Shown here piece after piece: positions 8,696 to 16,576 of a DNA stretch of 64,000 bases; within the stretch, counting starts at the first letter, position 1; every line of letters begins with the position of its first letter. The translations under genes and the position numbers were made by a program. The stretch lies in NCBI RefSeq assembly GCF_027947575.1, contig NZ_CP116256.1:4464001-4528000 (forward strand), given 5' to 3'. The notes beneath the pieces were generated by a model that did no database searches, was not told where the DNA came from, and was given only the letters and a program-made list of their open reading frames with translations. The stretch comes from Streptomyces rubrogriseus (GTDB lineage Bacteria > Actinomycetota > Actinomycetes > Streptomycetales > Streptomycetaceae).

Positions 8696-8940
8696 CCGTT
8701 ACGTCCCACGCCGTGGATCGTAGCCGCATCGGTCAGTCTGCGTAATGCGCACAGGGCTTGGCCACCAAGAGCTATAGCGGTCGACACGGATGCCTGCCGC
8801 CCGTCCAACTACTCCAACCGCTGCCCCGGCGAACCCATGCGGTCACACCACTAGGCCGTATCGTTCGGATCATCCGATCGCTGATTTGCGGCCAACCTGG
8901 CCGGCAAGGTGGCTCCAGCACTGTGCCCGGCCGACGAGTG

Positions 8941-9894
8941 TCAGCGGTGCATGGCGAGGGCGCCGAAGAGTCCTGCCACTAGGAAACCGGCTCCGAAGAT
9001 CATGAAGCTGACGACAGTCATGAGGAGTAGCTGGGTGCGGCTCGCAGTGGGCTGCATGTGGTGCTGCTCGTGGCCGGTGCGGGCGATGGCTTCGTGGGAC
9101 TCGTGTCCGGACGCGCCGGAGTGAGGCCCGTGTGCCGTGCCGGTGTGCTGGGGTGCGCTGTGCGGGTCCGGCCGGTGGTGCTGATGCCCGGTGAGCGCGG
9201 CGCCGGCGAGGGCAATCGCGGCGGCCTGGGGGAGGGGGGCGTCGTCGTGGCGAACGGTCATCATGCCGTGCTTGAGGCCGTGGTCGACGAGCCACCAGTT
9301 CATCGGCAGCGCGACGAGGAAGCCGGCGCACAGGGAGATCGACATGACGAACCAGAAGCGGGCACCGGTGGGGTGCATGGCGGCCATGTCATGACTCATC
9401 CACGGCACCATGACGGCGGTCATGCCGCCCATGACCGCGTTCATGGACAGCAGCTCGGAGACGAAGGTTCGCTTCAGGGACTCCCGGTAGGTGCGGAACA
9501 TGCTCTTCATGAAGAGGGCCTGGAAGACGGTCCAGCCGAACAGGAAGCCGAAGGCGTACTCGCACAGGACGTCGGCCCACATCGGGATCCCAATCGCGGA
9601 GGTGACCACGGCGGCGGCCAGGATGCCGACGCCGTCGCCGGCGACGCAGTGCATTGTGGAGCCGACGACCTGCCGCCACTTCGCCGCGACGTACTGCTCG
9701 TGGGTGCCTGGAAGCGGCTCGCGGCAGCTCAGCACGTACAGCAGGGCTCCGAACAGACCACTGAACGCGGTGATGATCACGAAGCCCCACTTCATGACCG
9801 TGGCCTCGGGCGTCGTACGGATGTCGACGGCCACGTACAAGACGGCGATCACCACCTGGAGGAACCACAGCAGCATCACACCGTCGAGCAGCAT
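8941..9894 (-). CDS. DUF4396 family multi-pass membrane protein
   Basis: The 317-residue product has about six or seven membrane helices, including LLWFLQVVIAVLYVAVDI near the N-terminus, FGFLFGWTVFQALFMK and FWFVMSISLCAGFLVALPMN. The segment AAMHPTGARFWFVMSI followed by MNWWLVDHGLKHGM is typical of DUF4396 proteins. Between the last two helices lies a His-rich cytosolic or periplasmic loop (HQHHRPDPHSAPQHTG and HESHEAIARTGHEQHH), which suggests metal binding; DUF4396 genes often sit near copper-handling genes. No such partner is present here. The start is at ATG 9894. Confidence 0.85.
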   Translation of the reverse strand: MLLDGVMLLWFLQVVIAVLYVAVDIRTTPEATVMKWGFVIITAFSGLFGALLYVLSCREPLPGTHEQYVAAKWRQVVGSTMHCVAGDGVGILAAAVVTSAIGIPMWADVLCEYAFGFLFGWTVFQALFMKSMFRTYRESLKRTFVSELLSMNAVMGGMTAVMVPWMSHDMAAMHPTGARFWFVMSISLCAGFLVALPMNWWLVDHGLKHGMMTVRHDDAPLPQAAAIALAGAALTGHQHHRPDPHSAPQHTGTAHGPHSGASGHESHEAIARTGHEQHHMQPTASRTQLLLMTVVSFMIFGAGFLVAGLFGALAMHR

Positions 9895-10021
9895 GCGGCC
9901 TCCCAGCGCCGGCGAACCGGCGCGACCTCTTCAAGACCGGAATCCATTCGACTCCAGCACACGACCCACCCGGCGTCCATTCCAGCTCACCCGCACAGAC
10001 GAGTGAGGTGCTTCTTTCGGG

Positions 10022-10435
10022 TCAGATGGCTGACCACAGGAAGAGGCCCGCGATGTGGAGGCCGGCCAGGTAGATGGGTCGCGGTCTTCTCGTAGCGGTG
10101 GCGATCCCTCACCATTGCTTGAGGCGGTTGATGCACCGCTCGACGGCGTTGCGCCGCTTGTAAGCCGCACGGTCGACGGACGGCGGACGCCCGCCCCGAC
10201 TGCCGCGCCTCAGCCGGTGGATGCTCTGGTCCGCCCTGATCGGGATGACAGCCCGGATGCCACGGTCGCGAAGGTGCCCGCGGATCACGCGGGACGAATA
10301 GGCCATGTCCGCCAGGACCACATCCGGCCGGGTGCGGGGGCGGCCCCGGCGGCGTGGGACGCGCAGGCGTGCCATCACTTCGGTGAAGGCAGGCGCGTCG
10401 TTGGCCTGCCCGCCGGTCAGGAAGAAAGGCTTCAG
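10022..10435 (-). pseudogene. IS5-family transposase relic (C-terminal half)
   Basis: Reading leftward from about 10435, the frame encodes the C-terminal half of an IS5-type DDE transposase: PFFLTGGQANDAPAFTEVM, then VLADMAYSSRVIRGHLRDRG and KRRNAVERCINRLKQW. Directly after RLKQW a TGA (10107-10109 region) interrupts what should be an Arg codon. A short out-of-frame patch follows, after which the natural tail IYLAGLHIAGLFLWSAI ends near 10024. The N-terminal half is missing, and the left end of the relic abuts a truncated ligase gene on the opposite strand. Confidence 0.8.
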
Positions 10436-11134
10436 CAGCGCCTCGCCCGTCGCCGCGGTGCCGGCGCGCTCGCGGCCGCGCAGACCTGGCCCGCGCATCC
10501 GGTCGTCTTCGACGTCCTGCGCCTGGAGAGCGCCGACCTCACCCCCTGGCCGTACGCCTGGCGCCGGGCCGCGCTGGAGGCCCTGTTCGACTACGCGGGC
10601 CTGACGGCGCCGTTAACGCTGTGCCCGTCGACCAGCGACCCCGCCACCGCCCGCGAGTGGCTCACTTGGACCGCGGCCGGCCTGGAAGGCCTGTGCTTCA
10701 AGAGGCTGGCGGAGCCGTACCGCGCCGGGACCAGGGCGTGGGGCAAGTACAAGGTCCGCGCCACCACCGAGGCCATCCTCGGAGCCGTCACCGGATTCGT
10801 GACCGGACCCCGCACGCTGCTGCTCGGCCGCTACGACGACACAGGGAGGCTGCGCTACACCGGCCGTACCGTTCCGCTCGCCCGCACCGCGGCGACCGGT
10901 CTCGCGGCTGTGCTGACGCCGGCTGACGGCGGGCACCCGTGGACGGAACGGACGTTCACCGCCGGGTGGGGCAGCCGCGTCGTCCTGGACGCCAGGCTCG
11001 TCGACCCGCAGCTGGTGGTGGAAGTCGCCGTCGACGTCGCCCGTGATGCGGCCGGCCGGTGGCGTCATCCGGTACAGATGCACCGCGCACGTCCCGACCT
11101 GACTTCGCGTGCAGTGCCGCCGTACGGCGCGTGA
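10436..11134 (+). pseudogene. 5'-truncated ATP-dependent DNA ligase (LigC-like)
   Basis: About 230 residues of an actinobacterial ATP-dependent DNA ligase remain. They start near LQQRLARRRGAGALAAAQ and include the nucleotidyltransferase motif IV region EGLCFKRL, motif V-like AWGKYKVRATTEA and the OB-fold part (LLLGRYDDTGRLRYTGRTVP, then GWGSRVVLDARLVDPQLVVE). The adenylation motif I (KxDG) and everything before it are absent. The frame runs directly into IS sequence at about 10435, so the gene lost its 5' end to an IS-associated rearrangement and cannot adenylate. Confidence 0.85.
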
Positions 11135-11480
11135 GCCGTCGGCAGTGGGGAGCCCTCGTCTTCTGCGCCGAGGGAAGGATGCGTGAAGAGGCGGTCCCCG
11201 GCGTCCGCCGAAGGTGGCCTCTTCACACATCGCACCTCGCCGCGACCGGAACAGGGCCGGGACGATTGAAGAACTCCTGCACCTCGGGCCCGCCATACCT
11301 GCCGAAACCCCATGCCTGCCCCGTCTCCCGCCGCCTCTCGTACGACCGACCCGGTGCTTGCGGGCGTTGTCGCCATCCTCACCTCTGACATTGGTGTGAG
11401 GGGCAACCGGCAGAGACGCAGATCACAGCATCAGGCCTACTGCGCCGCCGGTTCCAGACCCGTGAACAGCTCAGCCGGTA
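11135..11480. other. Gene-poor stretch with one regulatory-looking repeat
   Basis: No convincing ORF is present. The only notable element is the inverted repeat at 11377-11401 described separately. The rest appears to be decayed sequence between the ligase relic and the helicase/regulator scraps. Confidence 0.4.
11377..11401. promoter_or_regulatory. MerR-type operator candidate
   Basis: CCTCAC at 11377-11382 and GTGAGG at 11396-11401 form an inverted repeat around an ACATTGGTG core. Read on the minus strand it is CCTCACACCAATGTCAGAGG, similar to the long-spacer dyads bound by MerR-family activators in Streptomyces. A MerR-like C-terminal scrap lies just to the right, which fits a decayed regulator/target arrangement. 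No intact target gene remains. Confidence 0.35.
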
Positions 11481-11481
11481 T

Positions 11482-11575
11482 CGGCTATTGACCCTAAGCA
11501 GCGCGTAGAGTGCCTGCCGGGTTTCGATCAGGTGCGCGATGTCGGTGTCGATCCGGTCGCGTGCACGCGGCCCAC
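11482..11575 (-). pseudogene. Scrap resembling a MerR regulator C-terminus
   Basis: On the minus strand about 30 codons read DRIDTDIAHLIETRQALYALLRVNS, a helix typical of the dimerisation region at the end of MerR-family regulators. The DNA-binding domain is missing and the upstream DNA is helicase-derived. It is most likely a deletion scar. Confidence 0.3.
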
Positions 11576-11757
11576 CCGGAGTTCGTGCGCGCTCTGTGCG
11601 GCAACCGGGGTCCCGCCCGAGCCGGTCGCCATGACGACCTGCGTGCGCAGCCCTCGCTCCGGGACGGTGCTGGCCGCAGACACCACAAGGGCAGCCCGTA
11701 CGGCATCGACAGCCTCACGCTGGTGAGGGCGGGGCTTCGTCGTGAGCAAAGTCCTCT
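11560..11757 (-). pseudogene. N-terminal fragment of a DEAD/DEAH helicase, Walker A destroyed
   Basis: The minus frame encodes KPRPHQREAVDAVRAAL, then GLRTQVVMATGSGGTPVAAQ and SAHELRVGRVH. This matches the Q-motif and Walker A region at the start of the actinobacterial helicases that carry helicase-associated repeats. Walker A should read GSGKT, but here the Lys is Gly, and the protein stops soon after. A C-terminal helicase-associated fragment occurs at 49222-49485, far away. Confidence 0.6.
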
Positions 11758-11956
11758 TACGGTGCCGGGAGACGAGGGTGGGCGCATTCCGCGACTGGGC
11801 GGTTGGCCAGACCTGCTTGGACCGGCGCCGTGAACCCGGCCGGCCGTGCAGCGGGGACCTGCGCATACGGGGTTTTCCAGCGGCGGGAGACGGCGGCGCC
11901 GACCAATCTGGTCGACCGACGCAGGGCCGGGCCCACATCCGTCACCCGATCGCCTG

Positions 11957-12066
11957 CTACGGGTCCTGGACGGCTCGCAGGGCGGCGTCCACGCGCGCCA
12001 TGGCCGCGGTGTCGACCGGGCCGATGAGCTTGGCGCCGTCGAACCGGTCGAGGCGCAGCTGGAAGA
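11957..12066 (-). pseudogene. C-terminal scrap of an unidentified protein
   Basis: Between two in-frame stops the minus strand encodes FQLRLDRFDGAKLIGPVDTA followed by AMARVDAALRAVQDP. The sequence is protein-like and ends naturally, but its N-terminal part is gone. The pattern recalls the tail of MazF/PemK-type toxins, but I would not assign it. Confidence 0.3.
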
Positions 12067-12174
12067 TGGGTCAGACCGCTGGCCAGCTCTCTCACATGGC
12101 GACACCGAATTCCCTTGTGGGGTTCGGCCAGTACTCCGCGATGACGCGAGAGCGGGTGCCGACTCGCAGCGGAA

Positions 12175-12822
12175 TCAGGCGGGATCCCCCTGCTGCCCCG
12201 AGGGGGCTGCGCCTTGCAGGACGCGTTCGATGAGGTTCTGCCAGCTCTCGGCCAGGGGGTTCCCGGTGTCGGGGGCGGGGGCTGCGGCGGCTTCGTCCAT
12301 GGACAGGTAGAGCAGCAGAGGCCCTTCCAGTGCCGCGGTGAGCTGGACGGCGAGGGTGTCGAGGTAGGGCGGGGCTGGGCGGGTCTGGCCGAGGAGCATG
12401 CGGATATGGGGGCGGGTCATGGTGGCGCCGCCGACGGGGATGGGCTGGGTGCGGTCCAGGCAGGCCCGCGCGATGGCGTGGTGGTCCAGGAGAAAGGCGA
12501 TGCGGGCGCGGCCGTAGGCGATCAGGCGCTCTGCCGGGCCGGCGCCGGGGCCCAACGGCGCAGGACCGGACAGGACCTGTTCCTGGAAGGCTTGCTCGTC
12601 CTCGTCGAGGAGGGCCTGGAAGATGCCCGCGCGGGTGCCGAAGCGGCGGAAGACGGTCCCCTTGCCCAGGCCGGCGCGTTCGGCGAGGGCGTCCATGGTC
12701 ACCTTCTGGGTTCCGTGCTCGGCGAGCATCTCGCGGGCGGTCTGCAGGAGGCGTTCACGGTTACGCACCGCATCCGCACGTTCACTGCGCGGTTTTCCGA
12801 AGGGCACGACAGGCAGGTTCAC
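12175..12822 (-). CDS. TetR-family transcriptional regulator
   Basis: A GTG start at 12822 gives 215 residues. Residues 18-65 are a TetR HTH (RERLLQTAREMLAEHGTQ, DALAERAGLGKGTVFRRFG), followed by a helical ligand-binding domain typical of actinomycete regulators. The frame stays open far upstream, but that region is the antisense of the neighbouring azoreductase gene. It is divergent from the FMN-dependent oxidoreductase at 12949, with a TACCCC/GGGGTA dyad in between, so it most likely represses that gene and itself in response to an electrophile or quinone-like ligand. The C-terminus is an acidic, Ala-rich tail. Confidence 0.9.
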   Translation of the reverse strand: MNLPVVPFGKPRSERADAVRNRERLLQTAREMLAEHGTQKVTMDALAERAGLGKGTVFRRFGTRAGIFQALLDEDEQAFQEQVLSGPAPLGPGAGPAERLIAYGRARIAFLLDHHAIARACLDRTQPIPVGGATMTRPHIRMLLGQTRPAPPYLDTLAVQLTAALEGPLLLYLSMDEAAAAPAPDTGNPLAESWQNLIERVLQGAAPSGQQGDPA

Positions 12823-12832
12823 GGCCCTAATG

Positions 12833-12860
12833 TACCCCCTCGAAACAGCTAAGCGGGGTA
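12833..12860. promoter_or_regulatory. Candidate TetR operator between divergent genes
   Basis: The arms TACCCC (12833-12838) and GGGGTA (12855-12860) form a perfect six-base inverted repeat with 16 bases between them. The repeat lies eleven bases upstream of the TetR gene start and about 90 bases upstream of the azoreductase gene. Its position and symmetry fit a TetR dimer site covering both promoters. Confidence 0.5.
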
Positions 12861-12948
12861 AAGTCCGTTTGCGTGCTAGCGTGGAAGCGTGAGCCGGAGA
12901 GCCCTCCGGCCGTGCCCGTTGATCACCTTGCAGAAGTGAGAAATTCCC

Positions 12949-13581
12949 ATGCGCCTGTTCCGTCTGGACGCCAGCATCTTCCCGGCAGCGTCCGCCAGCA
13001 GTGAGATCGCCGAGCGCGTCGAGGCCGAGTGGCTCGCCGCCCACCCCGAGGGCACGGTGACCCGCCGCCACCTGGGCAGCGACCCGCTCCCCGCCGACGC
13101 CTGGGTGCAGGCCACCACCGCCGGCTTCGCCCCCGAGGACCAGCGCACCGAGGGGCAGAGCAGTGCTCTGGCCCTGGCTATGACGCTGGCCGAAGAACTG
13201 CAGAGCGCGGACGCCGTGGTGCTGGCCGTGCCGTTCTACAACTTCGGTGTCTCCCAGCACTTCAAGACGTGGGTGGACCTCGTGCTCGCGGGCGCCGGCC
13301 CCACCAACCCGCTCCTCAAGGGCACGCCCACCGCGCTGATCACCACGCTCGGCGGTGGCTACGGCCCCGGCACCCCGCGTGATGGCTGGGACCACTCCAC
13401 CCCGTACCTGACGCGCATCGTCGGTGACCTGTGGGAGGCCGACCTGACGCTGATCAAGCGTGAGCTGACGCTGGCCGCGACGACCCCGGGCATGGAGGGC
13501 CTGAAGGACCTCGGCGCCCAGCAGCACTCCGACGCCCTGACCGCCGCCGTCGCGGCGGGCCGCACCCTCGCCCGTATCTGA
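12949..13581 (+). CDS. azoR: FMN-dependent NADH-azoreductase / quinone reductase
   Basis: The 210-residue product is a flavodoxin-like fold oxidoreductase. Visible features are the N-terminal strand MRLFRLDASIF, the flavin-binding loop VVLAVPFYNFGVSQHFKTWV and the Gly-rich ITTLGGGYGPGTP segment characteristic of AzoR. It probably reduces quinones, azo compounds or other electrophiles with NAD(P)H in the cytosol. It is divergent from the TetR regulator and followed by a strong terminator at 13587. A paralogue lies at 46069 under a MarR-type neighbour. Confidence 0.9.
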   Translation: MRLFRLDASIFPAASASSEIAERVEAEWLAAHPEGTVTRRHLGSDPLPADAWVQATTAGFAPEDQRTEGQSSALALAMTLAEELQSADAVVLAVPFYNFGVSQHFKTWVDLVLAGAGPTNPLLKGTPTALITTLGGGYGPGTPRDGWDHSTPYLTRIVGDLWEADLTLIKRELTLAATTPGMEGLKDLGAQQHSDALTAAVAAGRTLARI

Positions 13582-13586
13582 CCACC

Positions 13587-13625
13587 GAAAGCCCGGGGGA
13601 CGGCTGTGCCGTCCCCCGGGCTTTC
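13587..13625 (+). terminator. Strong hairpin terminator after the azoreductase gene
   Basis: GAAAGCCCGGGGGACGGC and its exact complement GCCGTCCCCCGGGCTTTC flank a three-base loop, followed by TTCT. It starts six bases after the azoreductase stop codon. Confidence 0.85.
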
Positions 13626-13642
13626 TTCTACTGAAGAAACCT

Positions 13643-14019
13643 GTGAGGAACGTCTTCCTGTGGGTCGTCCAGATCCTGCTGGCGCTGGTCATGCTGCTCA
13701 CCGGTGGCTTCAAGCTTGTCCAGTCCCGCGAAAAGCTCGACGACTCGATGAAGTGGGTGAACTCCTTCACCCCGACCCAGATCAGAGGCATCGGCGTGCG
13801 TGCTGGAAGTGCTGGCAGCGATCGGGCTGGTGGTCCCGGCCGCCGCCGACATCGCGCCGATGTGGACGCCCATCGCTGCCGTCGGTGTGGCCCTGCTAGT
13901 GATCGGTGCCGCGAGCCGACCCGCCAGTTCCGCCCCCATGCCAACCGCGGCGACAACCTCACCGGCCCCACTCCCTACCAGGACGCCGACCGCGCCGCCG
14001 GACCGGAGAACGCACGATG
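13643..14019 (+). pseudogene. Frameshifted DoxX-family membrane protein
   Basis: GTG 13643 opens a DoxX-like protein with the first helix VFLWVVQILLALVMLLTGGF and the motif KLVQSREKLDDSMKWVNSFT. At 13796-13804 the sequence GTGCGTGC looks like a four-base duplication. It throws the frame, and the expected VLEVLAAIGLVVPAAADIAP and the next helix continue in another frame. Near 13910 the sequence returns to the first frame (RQFRPHANRGDNLT). DoxX proteins are small four-helix membrane proteins often paired with oxidoreductases. The natural length would be about 125 residues; the present product would be scrambled after residue 52. Confidence 0.75.
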
Positions 14020-14715
14020 ACTGACACCGACCGCACCAGGATCGTGCTGATCAGCGGCGGGGTAAGCGACACGTCCTCGACCCGGCTGCTCGCAGACCGG
14101 ATCGGCGCGAAACTGGCCTAGACGGAGGCAGAGAACGGCCGCACCGCGCAGCTCCACGCCATCGACCTGGCCCCACTCGCCGGGCAGATCGCCAGCGTGA
14201 TGGTCGGCGGACTGCCCGGCGAGCAGCTGAAGGACGCCCTCGCCTCGCTCGCCCTCGCCGACATCGTCGTCGCCGCCACCCCCGTCTACAAGGCCGGGTT
14301 CAGCGGCCTGTTCAAGTCCTTCGTCGACGTCATGGACGACCTCCTCATCGGCAAGCCCGTCGTCCTGGCCGCCACCGCCGGAAGCGCCCGCCACACCATG
14401 GTCGCCGATGACCGCCTGCGCCCGCTCTTCACTTTCATGCGCGCCGTCACCTTCCCCACCGCGGTCTTCGCGGCCCCCTCCGTCTGGGCCGACCCCGCCC
14501 TCGGACGCCGCATCGAACGCGCCGCCACCGGGGACACCGTCCTGCTGTCGGCAGGCGTCGAGGAGCGGATCGTCCAGCGGTCCTGGCGCGGCTACCAGCA
14601 TCAGTTCGGCAGCAACTTCGCACACGCCGAAGACGCTGGCGACCTCGACTTCGGCTCCCCCCTCATGCGGCTCGCCACCGGCGGCGCCCCCGGGACGATC
14701 CCCGCCCAAAGCTGA
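14017..14715 (+). pseudogene. NAD(P)H-dependent FMN reductase (CE1759-like) interrupted by an in-frame TAG
   Basis: From ATG 14017 the frame encodes an FMN reductase: TRIVLISGGVSDTSSTRLLA is the flavodoxin-like first strand and phosphate loop, VVAATPVYKAGFSGLFKSFV the second flavin loop and VVLAATAGSARHTMV the third. Codon 35 is TAG (14119-14121), but the same frame continues for 198 more codons. The break is probably an AAG or CAG to TAG substitution. CE1759-type reductases normally supply reduced flavin to a neighbouring LLM-type monooxygenase, which is absent here. The in-frame ATG at 14197 would miss the first flavin-binding motif. Confidence 0.85.
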
Positions 14716-14827
14716 GAAGCTGTTGTCTTCCCGGGTGTGATCGACGGGTTTTCGCTGGTCGTGGATAGGTGCGGTGGGCCCTTGGGAGTAGTGGCCTGTC
14801 AGGTCGTCGCTCTCCGGGAGGCTGCGA

Positions 14828-15364
14828 ATGCCGTCGGTTGTCGGGCTACTGGAACTCCACGAGCTCGCTGCTCGGCGTCGGGGCGACAGGCTGCGTGAGG
14901 AAGCGGACCGTATCCAAGCCGAGTTGGCCGCAGCCGAGGAGGAAGGGCAAGAGTGGGTGATCGCCCGGCGGCGGGTCGACACGGTTCTGGCTCCGGGCTG
15001 CGCCGCTGACGCCGGGCCTCAGGCCGCCGCCGGTCCGCAGGACAGAGGCACGCAGCCCACGTTCCGCGATGGGACCAAGCCGAGAACGCAGGTGCCGGTG
15101 TGGCGTGAGGGGATGGCCCCGTCGGTGCTGTCGGTCGACTACCAGCGCATCATTCAAGCAGTCGCGGATCGGGCCCGTCTGGGGCAGGGGCCGCTGACCT
15201 GCCAGGAAATGGCCGCAGCGTTCGGCATGGACGTGGCGCCGGCGCGGGTGGAGGCATTGCGGTCGACGGCGAAACGCCTGGTCGCCCGCAACTGGCTGGC
15301 CGAGCCCATACCCGGCCGGTTCATCCTCGCCCCCGGTGTGAGCGAGCCAGGCGGCGGGTCGTGA
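14828..15364 (+). CDS. Hypothetical protein: coiled coil plus winged-helix-like domain
   Basis: The 178-residue product begins with an amphipathic helix rich in Arg, Leu and Glu (GDRLREEADRIQAELAAAEE) that probably forms a coiled coil. After a disordered linker, a compact helical domain follows (IIQAVADRARLGQGPLTCQE, MAAAFGMDVAPARVEALRST) that looks like a winged helix. I associate this architecture with Streptomyces proteins of unknown function often found next to transposase genes, and the next element here is indeed an IS relic. A DNA-binding role is likely but unproven. Confidence 0.65.
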   Translation: MPSVVGLLELHELAARRRGDRLREEADRIQAELAAAEEEGQEWVIARRRVDTVLAPGCAADAGPQAAAGPQDRGTQPTFRDGTKPRTQVPVWREGMAPSVLSVDYQRIIQAVADRARLGQGPLTCQEMAAAFGMDVAPARVEALRSTAKRLVARNWLAEPIPGRFILAPGVSEPGGGS

Positions 15365-15705
15365 GAGCGATCATCGACCAGTAGATCATCGCCTCGGTAC
15401 TGGCGACGCGGCGCTCGACGTCGCGGACCAGGCGGCGGCTTCGCATCGGATGCGCGAAAACGCTCGACGATCCACCGCTTGGGCAGCACCACGAACCCTT
15501 GCACGTTGTCGCGCTTGACGATCGCCACCACCAGGGCGGACGTCGCCAGGCAGTGCTCGACGAGGCTGCCGGTGTAATCGCCGTCGGCCCAGACCAGGTC
15601 CAGGCGGTGATGGGCGGCGGCCAGCCGCTCCAGCAGGACGTGGGCGGCATCGCGATCGCCGATATCCGCCACGGTGACCTTCACGCCCAGAAGCAAGACG
15701 TGAAC
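15340..15705 (-). pseudogene. IS5-type transposase relic (C-terminal half, frameshifted)
   Basis: The minus strand encodes VKVTVADIGDRDAAHVLLER, LVWADGDYTGSLVEHCLA and FVVLPKRWIVERF, the last part of an IS5-type DDE transposase. Just after WIVERF a missing base (near 15462) shifts the frame; the expected FAHLMRSRRLVRDVERR-like sequence appears as FAHPMRSRRLVRDVERRV in the next frame and runs to MIYWSMIALTTRRLA. The N-terminal catalytic part is missing to the right of about 15705. Confidence 0.75.
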
Positions 15706-15885
15706 ACGAGGACTTGACAGGGAAACCAGGACATGCTGACAACAGGCACCGAAAACGCGCCAGCAGATCAGCACTCGGGGTGATCAAGGAAAGGGTGGCC
15801 GGTGTCCTGCTCGCGCTGTTGGCGGCGGACCTCGCCTGGGCACATCACCTGCACACATGGGTGTCCGGCGGATGTGTCCGAGCCA

Positions 15886-16434
15886 TCACACCTCCTCACG
15901 CAAGGTTGTGGTCTCCTCGATGTATGTCAGCGCGGCGGCTCCTTGGTCGGTTGTGAAGACTAGTTCATCCACGGACCTCGGCAGAAACCCCTCGTCTTCC
16001 ATGCGCCGAAGCTGGAGGATCAGGCCGTCGTAGAATCCCGCTGCGTTGAGCAATACCACGGGCTTGGTATGCAGTCCGTGCTTCCTCAACTCCAAGATTT
16101 CGGTCAGCTCATCCAGTGTGCCTAGGCCTCCCGCCATCACGACCACAGCGTCTGAGCCGGCGAGCAGCAGCGCCTTGCGTTCAGCAAGATCTTTGGCGAA
16201 GGCCATCTCTTCGGCGTCTTCCCTGGCCCAACTGCGAAGGAAATCGACGGAGACGCCCGCGAGTCGCCCACCAGTCTCCCGCACGCCATCGGCGACGACC
16301 TTCATTAGGCCAGTGTCCGATCCGCCCCACACCAGGGTGTGGCCTCCTTTTCCCAGCATTTCGGCGAACTCGCGCGCTGGGCGGACGTAGCGCTCGTCGA
16401 GGTCAGCAGCGGAAAGGAAAACACAGACTTTCAT
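15886..16434 (-). CDS. LOG-family protein (lysine decarboxylase-like, cytokinin-activating type)
   Basis: From ATG 16434 the product is 182 residues. It has the Rossmann-like start MKVCVFLSAADLDERYVRP, the HTLVWGGSDTGLMKVVADGV segment and the nucleotide-binding signature region AGGLGTLDELTEIL. The canonical LOG motif is PGGxGTxxE; here the Pro is Ala while the GT and Glu are retained. LOG enzymes hydrolyse nucleoside 5'-monophosphates to base and ribose phosphate. The conserved Arg/Glu region (AERKALL) is present, so activity is plausible. The gene has more A/T third positions than its neighbours, suggesting separate ancestry. Confidence 0.85.
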   Translation of the reverse strand: MKVCVFLSAADLDERYVRPAREFAEMLGKGGHTLVWGGSDTGLMKVVADGVRETGGRLAGVSVDFLRSWAREDAEEMAFAKDLAERKALLLAGSDAVVVMAGGLGTLDELTEILELRKHGLHTKPVVLLNAAGFYDGLILQLRRMEDEGFLPRSVDELVFTTDQGAAALTYIEETTTLREEV

Positions 16435-16576
16435 GATGGAACCCTGAACTTCCTTTAGGGAACGGTGAATGCGTCTGATGACCGTTTGGGACGATGCCAC
16501 AAGGACCTTCGACGCTGCGTTAATCGAATCACTTGTTGCACGGTCTGAAGGTTGATGCACCAGTTATCCCACGCCG

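Noticed and set aside
11494..12105. 203-codon minus-strand frame over the helicase and regulator scraps
   Set aside because: Ser/Arg/Pro-rich translation without pattern; the recognisable helicase and other fragments are in different frames of the same strand.
12823..13971. Upstream extension of the TetR reading frame to 598 residues
   Set aside because: The extension is antisense to the azoreductase and has no protein-like pattern; the GTG at 12822 agrees with the usual TetR N-terminus.
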